Positions 9,691-18,594 of a stretch of 64,000 bases of DNA are shown here, piece by piece. The stretch lies in NCBI GenBank assembly GCA_017534535.1, contig JAFXVZ010000004.1, positions 1 through 64,000 on the forward strand. The letters run 5' to 3'. This DNA is from Bacteroidaceae bacterium. Its GTDB lineage: Bacteria; Bacteroidota; Bacteroidia; Bacteroidales; Bacteroidaceae. Position numbers and translations under genes: made by a program. Position 1 is the first letter of the stretch. The number at the start of each line of letters is the position of its first letter. The notes below the pieces were generated by a model. It was not told the origin of the DNA. It saw nothing but the letters and a program-made list of their open reading frames with translations, and did not search any database.

Positions 9691-11664
9691 TCAATTAATT
9701 ACCGCTACCACAAAAGTATTAGCAGGCAAAGAACCAGAGACAACATTGCCAGTAATTTGCAAAGGAATCTCAAATGGTTTAATAAGATTAGGATTCGCAA
9801 TGCTATTTTCAGCCTCTAAGTCGTTGCTCTGGAGTACAATAGCCTTAGCGTTACTGAAGGTCTGTCCCTTCTTCATGCCTTCAAACTTCACACTGATATA
9901 CTGACTATTGGATGATGTATTAGCCACCTTTACATATACCTCACCCGTATTAGTATTAATCACAGAAGAAGCAAAAAGACCATCCTGACCATCAGCACCA
10001 GTGACAGGCTTGCCATTCATAGTCAGTGGCAACACGTTGGTACCTTTATAGGTGCTATAGAGCTGTTGCACATAATAAGAAGAAGTACGCACTACATCGA
10101 GGTTGTCGAACCAAATAAGGTCAGGACGCCACTGCCAACCTGCAACATGTGCAAACAAAGGAGCATAGGTGGCCATGTGGACAATATCAGCATTGCGCTC
10201 CAAGCCAGTCATGAAGGCTGCCTCGAGTAAGGCTGGATAGAAATGGTTGTATTTCTTGCCTGAAATATGACAAGCATACTCACCTGCAAACACCTTAGGA
10301 CCCTTACGGTCGTAGTTATCGTAACGAGCTCCTTGAGAGAGGAACCAGTCTGCTGGACGATAGAAATGTTCATCTACCAGATCTGCACCTAGACGCTTCA
10401 TTTCAGGCCACAGATAATCAAACTGTTCGCCTTCAGAGTTAGGGCCAGCACTGCCCACAATCTTAATGTTAGGATAAGCTTTACGTATAGCTTTCACAAA
10501 TGGTTCTAAATGCTCAGGATAAACACTATCCCACTGCTCGTTACCAATGGCGATATACTTCAAATTGAAAGGAGCAGGATGGCCCATGTCAGCACGAAGC
10601 TTGCCCCAAGTTGTGTTGGTAGCACCATTGGCAAACTCAATTAGGTCAAGTGCGTCCTGCACAAAACCGTCAAGTTCTTCTACAGGTTGGTGGGCACTCA
10701 TATCATTGTTCTGGAACTGGCATGCCAAACCACAACTTAGCACTGGCAATGCCTCTGCACCAAAGTCCTCACAGAGTTGGAAGAACTCAAAGAAGCCCAG
10801 TCCGTAACTTTGGTAATAATCAGGAAGATGACGATAAGTAAACGTATATTGCCATCGGTTTTCGTTCAAAGGACGGTTCTCTACTGGTCCTACCGAATTC
10901 TTCCAGTTATAACGTGTATCGAGGTCAGTACCTTCTACGATACAGCCACCAGGAAAACGGAATATGCCAGGCTTGAGATCAGCTAAAGCTTGTGCCAAAT
11001 CCTTGCGCATTCCATTCTCTCGCCCCATCCAAGTATCTGTTGGGAACAATGAAATATGCTCCAAATCTACAGCATTCTTCCCTTCCAGGAAGATACGCAA
11101 GGCAGCCTTCTGGATGGTTTTGGTGGATTTTATCTCTACCTGGTATTTCTTCCAATCTTTAGAGTTGATAGTAATAGACTTTAAGGCAAAAAACTGCATC
11201 TCTTCATTGTTGTAGGGGTCACACAGCTCTACACGAATCTTCGCAGATTCGCCTTCAGGAACCCTTGCCCACACAGAGAAACGATAGGTCTCACCTTGCT
11301 TCAATCCGATGCCGAATGTACCGTTGTTTTCAAGTTCGGTAAACTTCGACTGATGACCTGTATAACCCAAGCGTACATAATGGGGATTCTTGTCGAATGG
11401 TCCGTCATCGCGCACTTGCACATTGCCTACCGCCTTCCAGCCTTCCAGAGGTTGTGGAAACTCGAACGAACGGTTAAGCACCTTCTCTGCATACAAGCCA
11501 CCATCGGCTGCAAAGTTAATGTCTTCGAAAAACAAGCCGTACATCGTGTTCTGGATGGGTGCACCTACCTTCATCATCTGCACGGTCATCTCATGCGTCT
11601 GAGCCTGAACCCCCAGACTTGTAAGCATCGCCATAGCGACTGTAAAAGCACAAAGTTTTTTCAT
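9691..11664 (-). CDS. GH51 alpha-L-arabinofuranosidase
   Basis: 657 aa with a signal peptide (residues 1-21, cleavage near GVQAQ). Residues about 30-200 resemble a carbohydrate-binding jelly roll, followed by the GH51 TIM barrel and a C-terminal beta domain. The acid/base is E376 in AIGNEQW and the nucleophile E462 in FAGEYACH, both in the expected motif contexts. It removes arabinofuranosyl side chains from arabinoxylan or arabinan and would cooperate with the convergent GH3. Divergent from the S9 peptidase gene, with 97 bp between starts. Confidence 0.92.
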   Translation of the reverse strand: MKKLCAFTVAMAMLTSLGVQAQTHEMTVQMMKVGAPIQNTMYGLFFEDINFAADGGLYAEKVLNRSFEFPQPLEGWKAVGNVQVRDDGPFDKNPHYVRLGYTGHQSKFTELENNGTFGIGLKQGETYRFSVWARVPEGESAKIRVELCDPYNNEEMQFFALKSITINSKDWKKYQVEIKSTKTIQKAALRIFLEGKNAVDLEHISLFPTDTWMGRENGMRKDLAQALADLKPGIFRFPGGCIVEGTDLDTRYNWKNSVGPVENRPLNENRWQYTFTYRHLPDYYQSYGLGFFEFFQLCEDFGAEALPVLSCGLACQFQNNDMSAHQPVEELDGFVQDALDLIEFANGATNTTWGKLRADMGHPAPFNLKYIAIGNEQWDSVYPEHLEPFVKAIRKAYPNIKIVGSAGPNSEGEQFDYLWPEMKRLGADLVDEHFYRPADWFLSQGARYDNYDRKGPKVFAGEYACHISGKKYNHFYPALLEAAFMTGLERNADIVHMATYAPLFAHVAGWQWRPDLIWFDNLDVVRTSSYYVQQLYSTYKGTNVLPLTMNGKPVTGADGQDGLFASSVINTNTGEVYVKVANTSSNSQYISVKFEGMKKGQTFSNAKAIVLQSNDLEAENSIANPNLIKPFEIPLQITGNVVSGSLPANTFVVAVIN

Positions 11665-11761
11665 AAAACACCTATTTTATAAATTCAATGAACAAATGTA
11701 AGCATTTATAGCGATATTTTCATTATCTTCGCAGCAGAAAATTAAAAATAAATAAAGAGCA

Positions 11762-13870
11762 ATGAAAAAAACAAATCTATTGATTATGTCAGCAGCAATG
11801 ACATTAGCCGCCTGCACTGGTGGCACTCAGACTAACAGACAGGCTGATGAAGATATCATCGGACGCACCACAACCTTGAAAATCGAGAACAAGCGCATGA
11901 CTCCCGAGGCTCTGTGGGCAATGGGACGCATCGGCAGCATGGCAGTATCACCTGATGGCACAAAGGTGGCCTATACGGTGAGTTACTACAGCGTGCCACA
12001 GAACAAGAGTAACTCTGAGGTGTTCGTAATGAATGCCGATGGCAGTGAGAACCAACAGATAACCCACACGCCTAAGGGTGAGAGCAACCTGGTTTGGACC
12101 AAAGACGGCAAACTGCGTTTCTTGAGCAACGAGAGTGGAAGCAGTCAGATTTGGGAAATGAACGCCGACGGATCTAATCGCAAGCAGCTCACTAATTATG
12201 ATGGTGACATTGAGGGTTTTGCCTTCTCACCTGACGAGAGCAAGGTACTGTTCGTGAGTCAAGTAAAGACAGTGGCAAGCACAGCCGACAAATATCCTGA
12301 CCTGCCCAAGGCGTCTGGTCGCATTATTACTGACTTGATGTACAAACATTGGGACGAATGGGTGACTACTGCTCCCCACCCCTTTGTAGCAGAATTCAAC
12401 AACGGTCTTGATAACATTACCGACATTCTGGAGGGCGAGCCTTATGAGAGTCCGATGAAGCCTTTCGGAGGAATGGAGCAGTTAGCGTGGAGTCCTGACG
12501 GCAAGCAGATTGCCTATACCTGCCGCAAGAAGACTGGTTTGGAATATGCTATCTCTACCAACTCCGACATTTATATCTATGACCTCGCCACCAAGCAGAC
12601 CAAGAATATTTGTCCTGAGATTATGGGTTATGACACCAACCCGCAGTACTCACCAGATGGCCAGTACATAGCTTGGCAAAGCATGGAGCGCGATGGGTAT
12701 GAGAGCGACCAGAACCGTCTGTTTGTCATGAACTTGCAGACAGGTGAGAAGCGTTTTGTGAGCAAAGCTTTCGAGAGCAATGTGGATGAGTTTATCTGGG
12801 ACAACAACTCGAAGGGCTTCTACTTCACGGGGGTTTGGCACGGACAGACACATATATATAATATAGACATCGCCAATGGCGACAAATTGACAAAACTCAC
12901 TGAAGGCGACTACGACTTTGGCACACTGGCTCTTTGTGGAGACAAGTTGTTGACCAAGCGTCATAGCATGCGCATGGGCGACGAAATTTATCAGTTGGAT
13001 AAAGTTCGTCCAGGAGAGGCTTTTGCTGAAGTGAAGCAGATGACTTTCGAGAACCAAGCTATTTACGACCAGTTGGAGATGGGTAAGGTGGAAGGCCGTT
13101 GGGTAAAGACCACTGACAATAAAGACATGTTGGTATGGGTTATCTATCCTCCACAGTTCGACCCCAACAAGAAATATCCTACCCTGCTCTTTTGCGAGGG
13201 TGGTCCACAAAGTCCTGTAAGCCAGTTCTGGAGCTACCGTTGGAATTTCCAGATGATGGCTGCCAACGACTATATCATCGTAGCACCTAACCGTCGTGGT
13301 TTGCCTGGATTCGGTAACGAGTGGAACGAAGCCATCAGTGGTGATTACATGGGTCAGTGCATGAAGGACTACCTGACTGCTATCGATGAGGTGGCTAAAG
13401 AGCCTTATGTTGACGCTGACCGTCTGGGTTGTGTGGGTGCATCATTTGGTGGTTTCTCAGTATATTGGCTGGCTGGCAACCACAACAAGCGCTTCAAGGC
13501 ATTCATTGCCCACGATGGTATTTTTAACGTCGATATGCAATATCTCGAGACAGAAGAGAAGTGGTTCGTTAACTGGGATCTGGGTGGTCCGTACTGGGAC
13601 AAGCAGAACAAGATTGCACAGAAGACTTATGCCAGCTCACCTCACCTATTTATCGACAAGTGGGACACCCCTATCCTCTGCATTCATGGTGAACGAGACT
13701 ACCGTATCCTAGCCAATCAGGCTATGTCTGCATTTGATGCTGCCATCATGCGTGGTGTGCCTGCTGAGCTGTTGATCTATCCAGACGAGAACCACTGGGT
13801 ATTGAAACCCCAGAATGGCATCCTTTGGCAACGCACATTCTTTGAATGGTTAGATAAATGGTTGAAATAA
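11762..13870 (+). CDS. S9 family prolyl oligopeptidase-like peptidase, lipoprotein
   Basis: 702 aa. The N terminus has a lipobox ending LAAC, so it is probably a lipoprotein. Residues about 50-430 form a beta-propeller with TolB/DPP-IV-like repeats (for example SPDG motifs). The C-terminal alpha/beta hydrolase domain carries the triad S561 in GASFGG, D646 in HGERDYR and H678 in ENHWV. These enzymes cleave short peptides, often after proline or as acylaminoacyl or dipeptidyl peptidases. A -7-like TATCTTCG lies about 40 bp upstream. It has no obvious functional link to the flanking sugar genes. Confidence 0.9.
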   Translation: MKKTNLLIMSAAMTLAACTGGTQTNRQADEDIIGRTTTLKIENKRMTPEALWAMGRIGSMAVSPDGTKVAYTVSYYSVPQNKSNSEVFVMNADGSENQQITHTPKGESNLVWTKDGKLRFLSNESGSSQIWEMNADGSNRKQLTNYDGDIEGFAFSPDESKVLFVSQVKTVASTADKYPDLPKASGRIITDLMYKHWDEWVTTAPHPFVAEFNNGLDNITDILEGEPYESPMKPFGGMEQLAWSPDGKQIAYTCRKKTGLEYAISTNSDIYIYDLATKQTKNICPEIMGYDTNPQYSPDGQYIAWQSMERDGYESDQNRLFVMNLQTGEKRFVSKAFESNVDEFIWDNNSKGFYFTGVWHGQTHIYNIDIANGDKLTKLTEGDYDFGTLALCGDKLLTKRHSMRMGDEIYQLDKVRPGEAFAEVKQMTFENQAIYDQLEMGKVEGRWVKTTDNKDMLVWVIYPPQFDPNKKYPTLLFCEGGPQSPVSQFWSYRWNFQMMAANDYIIVAPNRRGLPGFGNEWNEAISGDYMGQCMKDYLTAIDEVAKEPYVDADRLGCVGASFGGFSVYWLAGNHNKRFKAFIAHDGIFNVDMQYLETEEKWFVNWDLGGPYWDKQNKIAQKTYASSPHLFIDKWDTPILCIHGERDYRILANQAMSAFDAAIMRGVPAELLIYPDENHWVLKPQNGILWQRTFFEWLDKWLK

Positions 13871-13877
13871 CTACAGA

Positions 13878-13913
13878 AAATGGAAGAAACAGGATGACCT
13901 GTTTCTTCCATTT
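13878..13913. terminator. Bidirectional terminator after the S9 peptidase
   Basis: A perfect 16-bp inverted repeat (13878-13893, 13898-13913) with the 4-nt loop ATGA; both ends are A/T rich. It separates the converging S9 peptidase and DUF4251 genes. Confidence 0.85.
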
Positions 13914-13936
13914 CTATATATTATTTAGTCTCATAT

Positions 13937-14419
13937 TCAGAACTCCATCTCACCTGAGAATGAGATAGGGTCACGCTTACGAGACCTGACGTCTATTGAC
14001 GACCTGCCATTATCAAACACATTGATGGTATAAATGAAAATGTCTTCGGAGTTCTTTACTCCTATTTCAATAACAAACTCGTCTTTCTTCTTCTGATAGT
14101 CAGCATAACTACCGATGCGTTCAGAGAAATTCAAACCCTGACCACCACCATAAGGAAGGTCATATGCCTCTCCAAAATAAGGCAGATGGGAAATCAGCGA
14201 GTCGTTTCTTACTTCAATGAAATAGTCGGAAGTGAGACTTCTGGAAGACCCTCTAAATGGATACATAAAGTTGACACCAATTCTATAATGGCGTTCAGAT
14301 AACATGTTTCTCACCATGACGGCTTGCTCTGCAGCTTTCTCAGCATTCATGGTAGTGCCACAACCTATGAGCAAAGCCACTCCTGCCATACATGCAATTG
14401 ATACCAAAAACCTTTTCAT
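13937..14419 (-). CDS. DUF4251-family lipoprotein
   Basis: 160 aa with lipobox LLIGC (C20), so anchored in a membrane. The rest resembles the Bacteroidota DUF4251 family, a small beta-rich domain of unknown role (YPFRGSSR, DYFIEVRNDSL and the glycine-rich PYGGGQG are typical features). It begins 3 bp after the uxaC stop codon, so it is probably the last gene of the hexuronate operon, or at least read through from it. Confidence 0.8.
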   Translation of the reverse strand: MKRFLVSIACMAGVALLIGCGTTMNAEKAAEQAVMVRNMLSERHYRIGVNFMYPFRGSSRSLTSDYFIEVRNDSLISHLPYFGEAYDLPYGGGQGLNFSERIGSYADYQKKKDEFVIEIGVKNSEDIFIYTINVFDNGRSSIDVRSRKRDPISFSGEMEF

Positions 14420-14422
14420 AGC

Positions 14423-15826
14423 TCAAAAATTAAAGTAGCGTTTCGCATTATAGTAACATATATCTTCAATCATCTGACAGATGCGTGGCATCTCTTCTGC
14501 AGGCAATTCGCCATTCTCTACGTCACGTCCAACAAGGTTGCACAATATCCTGCGGAAATACTCATGGCGTGGATAAGAGAGGAACGAGCGACTATCAGTA
14601 AGCATGCCCACAAAACGACTGAGCAAGCCTTGGAGGGAGAGCATGTTGAGTTGGTTTTCTATGCCGTCTTTCTGGTCAAGGAACCACCATCCACTACCCC
14701 ACTGCATCTTACCTGGCACACTGCCATCCTGAAAGTTGCCTATCATGGTGGCCACCATAGCATTGGCATTGGGGTTGAGGTTATAGACTATGGTTTTAGG
14801 CAAGCAACCCTCGCTGTTGAGATTGTCAAAGAACTGTGCCATACTCTTAGCAGTGGTAAAATCTCCCATAGAGTCAAAACCTGCATCAGGACCTAACAGC
14901 TGGAACATCTTGGTGTTATTGTTGCGCAACGGACCGAAATGAAACTGCTGTACCCACTGGGTATCGGCATCGAGCTCGGCAAAATAGGTTAGTAAGCCCG
15001 ACTTGAACTTCAGTTTGTCTATCCCGGTGGCTTCATCACCTGTCATGACCTTGACGAAGATGGCCTGCATCTCATCTTCTGTCACTGGCTCGGCATAGAA
15101 GCAGTCGATGCCATGATCGGACAACTTGCAACCATGTTGGGCAAAATAGAGATGACGCAGGTAAAGGGCCTCAAGCAAATCGCTGTAGTTATAGATATCT
15201 ACACCACTGACCTCAGATAGTTGCTCGATATAGGCACGATAGGTCTTAGGATTATCAATGGCCATTGCCTTGTCTGGACGCCAAGTGGGTAGCACTTTTA
15301 TCTCGAAACCACTATCCTTGATTTGCTCGTGATACTGTAAGGAGTCAACAGGGTCATCGGTAGTGCATACCACCTCAACATGATAGCGCTTCATGAGACT
15401 ACGAGCAGAGAACTCGGGTTGTTGTAACTTCTCATTGCACTCGTCGTAGATTTCCTTAGCCGTATCAGGATTGAGCAACTTCTGGATACCAAAAGCCGTA
15501 CGAAGTTCCAAATGCGTCCAATGATAGAGCGGATTGCGGAAAGCATAGGGAATAGTCTCTGCCCATTTCTGAAACTTCTCCCAGTCGGAGGCATCACCCG
15601 TGATGTAATATTCATCTACACCATTGGCACGCAAGGCACGCCACTTGTAATGGTCGCCACCTAACCACAATTCGGTAATGGAACGGAAACGATGATCTTC
15701 TGCCACTTCTTTGGGATTGAGGTGACAATGGTAGTCGATGATGGGCAGTTTGGCCGCATGTTCGTGATACAACTGTTTGGCTGTCTCACTCTCCAGCAGG
15801 AAATTTTTATCTAAAAAGGGTTTCAT
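14423..15826 (-). CDS. uxaC: Glucuronate (uronate) isomerase
   Basis: 467 aa, the usual UxaC length. The metal-binding start motif IDYHCHLN lies near residues 30-37, and the N-terminal and barrel sequences match the family throughout. UxaC converts D-glucuronate to D-fructuronate, or D-galacturonate to D-tagaturonate, in the cytoplasm. It is the first catabolic step of the pathway completed by the upstream genes (SDR, uxuA, kdgK, eda). The gene is 89 bp downstream of eda and probably in the same transcript. Confidence 0.95.
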   Translation of the reverse strand: MKPFLDKNFLLESETAKQLYHEHAAKLPIIDYHCHLNPKEVAEDHRFRSITELWLGGDHYKWRALRANGVDEYYITGDASDWEKFQKWAETIPYAFRNPLYHWTHLELRTAFGIQKLLNPDTAKEIYDECNEKLQQPEFSARSLMKRYHVEVVCTTDDPVDSLQYHEQIKDSGFEIKVLPTWRPDKAMAIDNPKTYRAYIEQLSEVSGVDIYNYSDLLEALYLRHLYFAQHGCKLSDHGIDCFYAEPVTEDEMQAIFVKVMTGDEATGIDKLKFKSGLLTYFAELDADTQWVQQFHFGPLRNNNTKMFQLLGPDAGFDSMGDFTTAKSMAQFFDNLNSEGCLPKTIVYNLNPNANAMVATMIGNFQDGSVPGKMQWGSGWWFLDQKDGIENQLNMLSLQGLLSRFVGMLTDSRSFLSYPRHEYFRRILCNLVGRDVENGELPAEEMPRICQMIEDICYYNAKRYFNF

Positions 15827-15915
15827 TACACTAATTACTATTTTTTAAGAGTATCATGAATGTACCGACGGCTGACTGCAAGCAGATATGCCGTCTACAC
15901 ATATTCATTTCGATC

Positions 15916-16575
15916 TTATTTCTCGATAATATGCAAGGCTTCACGACACTTCTCGGTGATATAGTTCCAATCCTTGTTGGCGATTACATCTTTGGGGAAG
16001 AGCTTGGAACCCATACCCACACAGAAGACCCCAGCCTTGAACCATGCAGAGAGGTTTTCTTCGGTAGGTTCAACTCCACCCGTCACCATAAGTTTGCTCC
16101 AAGGCATAGGAGCCAACAAGCCTTTCACGAACTTAGGTCCCAGTACGTCGCCTGGGAATACCTTGATGAGGTCGCAACCAGCTTCCTGAGCAAAGCCCAC
16201 CTCACTGACACTGCCACAACCTGGTGTATAAGGCACACCACGACGGTTGCAGACCTTCGCCACATCGGGGTTGAACAACGGGCCTACCACGAAATCGGCT
16301 CCCATCTGAATAAAGAGTGATGCCGTAGGAGCATCAACCACTGAGCCTACGCCCAATGCCAACTTGGGACATTCAGCCCAAGTGAATTTCCTCACTTCTG
16401 CAAATACCTCATGGGCAAAATCACCACGATTGGTGAACTCGAAAGCGCGGACACCACCGTCATAACAGGCTTTGACCACCTGTTTGGCAATCTCAACGTC
16501 TTTATGATAGAACACTGGCACCATTTTAGTGGCACCAATCTTTTGCATTACTGCTAATTTATCAAACTTTGCCAT
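15916..16575 (-). CDS. eda: KDPG/KHG aldolase
   Basis: 219 aa from the ATG at 16575 (MAKFDKLAV). A longer frame reaches back to 16617 but would overlap the end of uxuA and add a non-conserved tail. The class I aldolase Schiff-base lysine is in DLIKVFPGD, and VTGGVEPT is the phosphate-binding loop. It splits 2-keto-3-deoxy-6-phosphogluconate into pyruvate and glyceraldehyde 3-phosphate, the final step of hexuronate breakdown. It follows the uxuA stop by 1 bp. Confidence 0.93.
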   Translation of the reverse strand: MAKFDKLAVMQKIGATKMVPVFYHKDVEIAKQVVKACYDGGVRAFEFTNRGDFAHEVFAEVRKFTWAECPKLALGVGSVVDAPTASLFIQMGADFVVGPLFNPDVAKVCNRRGVPYTPGCGSVSEVGFAQEAGCDLIKVFPGDVLGPKFVKGLLAPMPWSKLMVTGGVEPTEENLSAWFKAGVFCVGMGSKLFPKDVIANKDWNYITEKCREALHIIEK

Positions 16576-16576
16576 A

Positions 16577-17755
16577 TTACTTAATTGATAATTGATAATG
16601 GGCAATACCCATTTCAAGTCCTCTTAACTCTGCCAAGCCACGCAGACGACCAATGAGCGAATAGCCTGGATTGGTCTGTTTGCGCAAATCATCTGCCATC
16701 TGATGACCATGATCAGGGCGCATAGCGATGCTCTCACCTCGTTTTTGCTGTATCTCCAAGAAAGCCTTCATCACCTCCACCATCGGCACATCGCCCTCCA
16801 GATGGTTGGCTTCAAAGAAATTGCCTTCGGCATCACGCTTGGTACTACGCAAGTGAACGAAGTGGATGCGGTCAGCAAAGCGACGCATCATAGCAGGCAG
16901 GTCATTTTCGGCGCTCACGCCCAGCGAACCACAACACAGACAAAGGCCGTTTGCTGGTGATGGCACGGCGTCAACGAGCGACTGGAAATCGGCAGCATTA
17001 CTCATGATGCGGGGCAAGCCCAAGATGGAGCAAGGAGGATCATCGGGATGAATCACCAACTTTACTCCTGCTTCTTCGGCCACAGGTGTTACCTCTTGCA
17101 AGAAATATATGAGGTTAGCACGGAGACGCTCAGGCGTGATACTTTTGTATCTGTCTAACTCTTGCTGGAACTGCTCCAGTGTAAAGCTTTCTTCTGAACC
17201 TGGTAAGCCGGCAATCATATTGCGGACCAAATGATACTTATCTTCATCGCTCATCTGTTCGAAACGAGCCTTTGCCTTAGCTTTTTCTTCTTCCGTATAT
17301 TCAGCTTCGGCACCTGGACGTTTCAACAAGAACAAATCAAACGCAATGAAAGCAGCTCGCTCAAAACGAAGGGCACGACTACCATCAGGCATCTCGTAAG
17401 CCAAGTCGGTGCGTGTCCAGTCGAGCACGGGCATAAAGTTGTAGGTCACCACCTTAATGCCACACCAGCCAAAGTTTCGAAGGCTCTCTTTATAATTATC
17501 TATATAACGCTGATAATCGCCCGTCTGAGTTTTGATATGCTCGTGTACGGGTACACTTTCCACTACCGACCACTTCAAACCTGCTTCTTCTATCATCAGT
17601 TTGCGCTTCATAATCTCCTCTACCGTCCACACTTGTCCATTGGGAATGTGATGCAGAGCGGTAACTATACCAGTGGCACCAGCTTGCTTGATGTCCAACA
17701 AGCTCACGGGATCATTTGGCCCATACCAACGGAATGTTTGTTCACACAAAACCAT
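16577..17755 (-). CDS. uxuA: Mannonate dehydratase
   Basis: 392 aa, normal for UxuA. It starts with the conserved [15 protein letters not shown] region and contains the family's metal-site segments ([34 protein letters not shown]). It dehydrates D-mannonate to 2-keto-3-deoxygluconate, linking the upstream SDR oxidoreductase to KdgK. Spacing of 12 bp from the SDR gene indicates co-transcription. Confidence 0.95.
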   Translation of the reverse strand: MVLCEQTFRWYGPNDPVSLLDIKQAGATGIVTALHHIPNGQVWTVEEIMKRKLMIEEAGLKWSVVESVPVHEHIKTQTGDYQRYIDNYKESLRNFGWCGIKVVTYNFMPVLDWTRTDLAYEMPDGSRALRFERAAFIAFDLFLLKRPGAEAEYTEEEKAKAKARFEQMSDEDKYHLVRNMIAGLPGSEESFTLEQFQQELDRYKSITPERLRANLIYFLQEVTPVAEEAGVKLVIHPDDPPCSILGLPRIMSNAADFQSLVDAVPSPANGLCLCCGSLGVSAENDLPAMMRRFADRIHFVHLRSTKRDAEGNFFEANHLEGDVPMVEVMKAFLEIQQKRGESIAMRPDHGHQMADDLRKQTNPGYSLIGRLRGLAELRGLEMGIAHYQLSIK

Positions 17756-17767
17756 ATTATTTGAAAT

Positions 17768-18580
17768 TTAAATTGTAAACACATTAAAGCCACCATCGAC
17801 AATGGCAACGGTACCTGTGACAAACTGTGAGGCATCGCTGATGAGATAGTGGATGGTGCCACAAAGCTCTTCTGGCTCACCCATACGTCCCATTGGCGTC
17901 TGATGGATAATATCCTGTCCGCGTTGCGTCCAAGAACCATCGGGATTAGTCAGCAACCCACGGTTCTGCTCAGTCAGGAAGAAGCCAGGAGCTATAGCAT
18001 TGACACGAATAGCCGTACTGAACTTCTTTGCCACCTCTGTTGCCATATAAGCAGTAAAGTTACTCACGCCGGCCTTTGCTACGCCATAGCCAACCACACG
18101 CGTCAATGGACGGAAAGCTGACATCGACGAGAAGTTGACGATAGCACCCTTGCCTTGCTTCGCCATCTGTTGCAGGAACACCTGCGTAGGCAGGACAGTA
18201 CCCATCAGGTTCAGGTTAAGCACCTTCTGGAAATCATCAGGATTCAGGTCGAAGAATGTTTTATCGGGAGCAATCGTAGCACCAGGCATATTACCACCAG
18301 CAGCATTCAACAGAGCATCTACCCTACCGTAAGCAGTCATGATATCCACCAGATTCTGCTCCAGTAGTTCACGATTCATCACGTCGGTAGTGAGGTACAT
18401 TGCCTCTCCACCCTTTTCCTTGATGTCGGCCACCATTGCATTGCCTACATCAGTTTTTCGACCCATAATCACCACCTTGGCCCCTTGCTCTGCCAAATAG
18501 GATGAAATGGCATGCCCCAAAACACCTGTGCCCCCAGTGATGACAACAACTTTATCTTTAATATCGAATAAATTGGCCAT
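17768..18580 (-). CDS. SDR-family D-mannonate oxidoreductase (fructuronate reductase)
   Basis: 270 aa classical short-chain dehydrogenase. The cofactor motif TGGTGVLG lies near the N terminus, the NAAG motif follows, and the catalytic residues are the serine of NFSSMSAF and the YxxxK of YGVAK. Its place directly before uxuA and after the GH2 gene indicates the reduction of D-fructuronate to D-mannonate with NAD(P)H. This step is done by an unrelated long-chain enzyme (UxuB) in enterobacteria. Substrate assignment is from context; a KduD-like role is the main alternative. Confidence 0.85.
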   Translation of the reverse strand: MANLFDIKDKVVVITGGTGVLGHAISSYLAEQGAKVVIMGRKTDVGNAMVADIKEKGGEAMYLTTDVMNRELLEQNLVDIMTAYGRVDALLNAAGGNMPGATIAPDKTFFDLNPDDFQKVLNLNLMGTVLPTQVFLQQMAKQGKGAIVNFSSMSAFRPLTRVVGYGVAKAGVSNFTAYMATEVAKKFSTAIRVNAIAPGFFLTEQNRGLLTNPDGSWTQRGQDIIHQTPMGRMGEPEELCGTIHYLISDASQFVTGTVAIVDGGFNVFTI

Positions 18581-18594
18581 ATCTTAATTAATTG

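Noticed and set aside
17231..17764. Antisense frame of 177 codons
   Set aside because: Opposite uxuA and its promoter-proximal end; shadow of a conserved gene.
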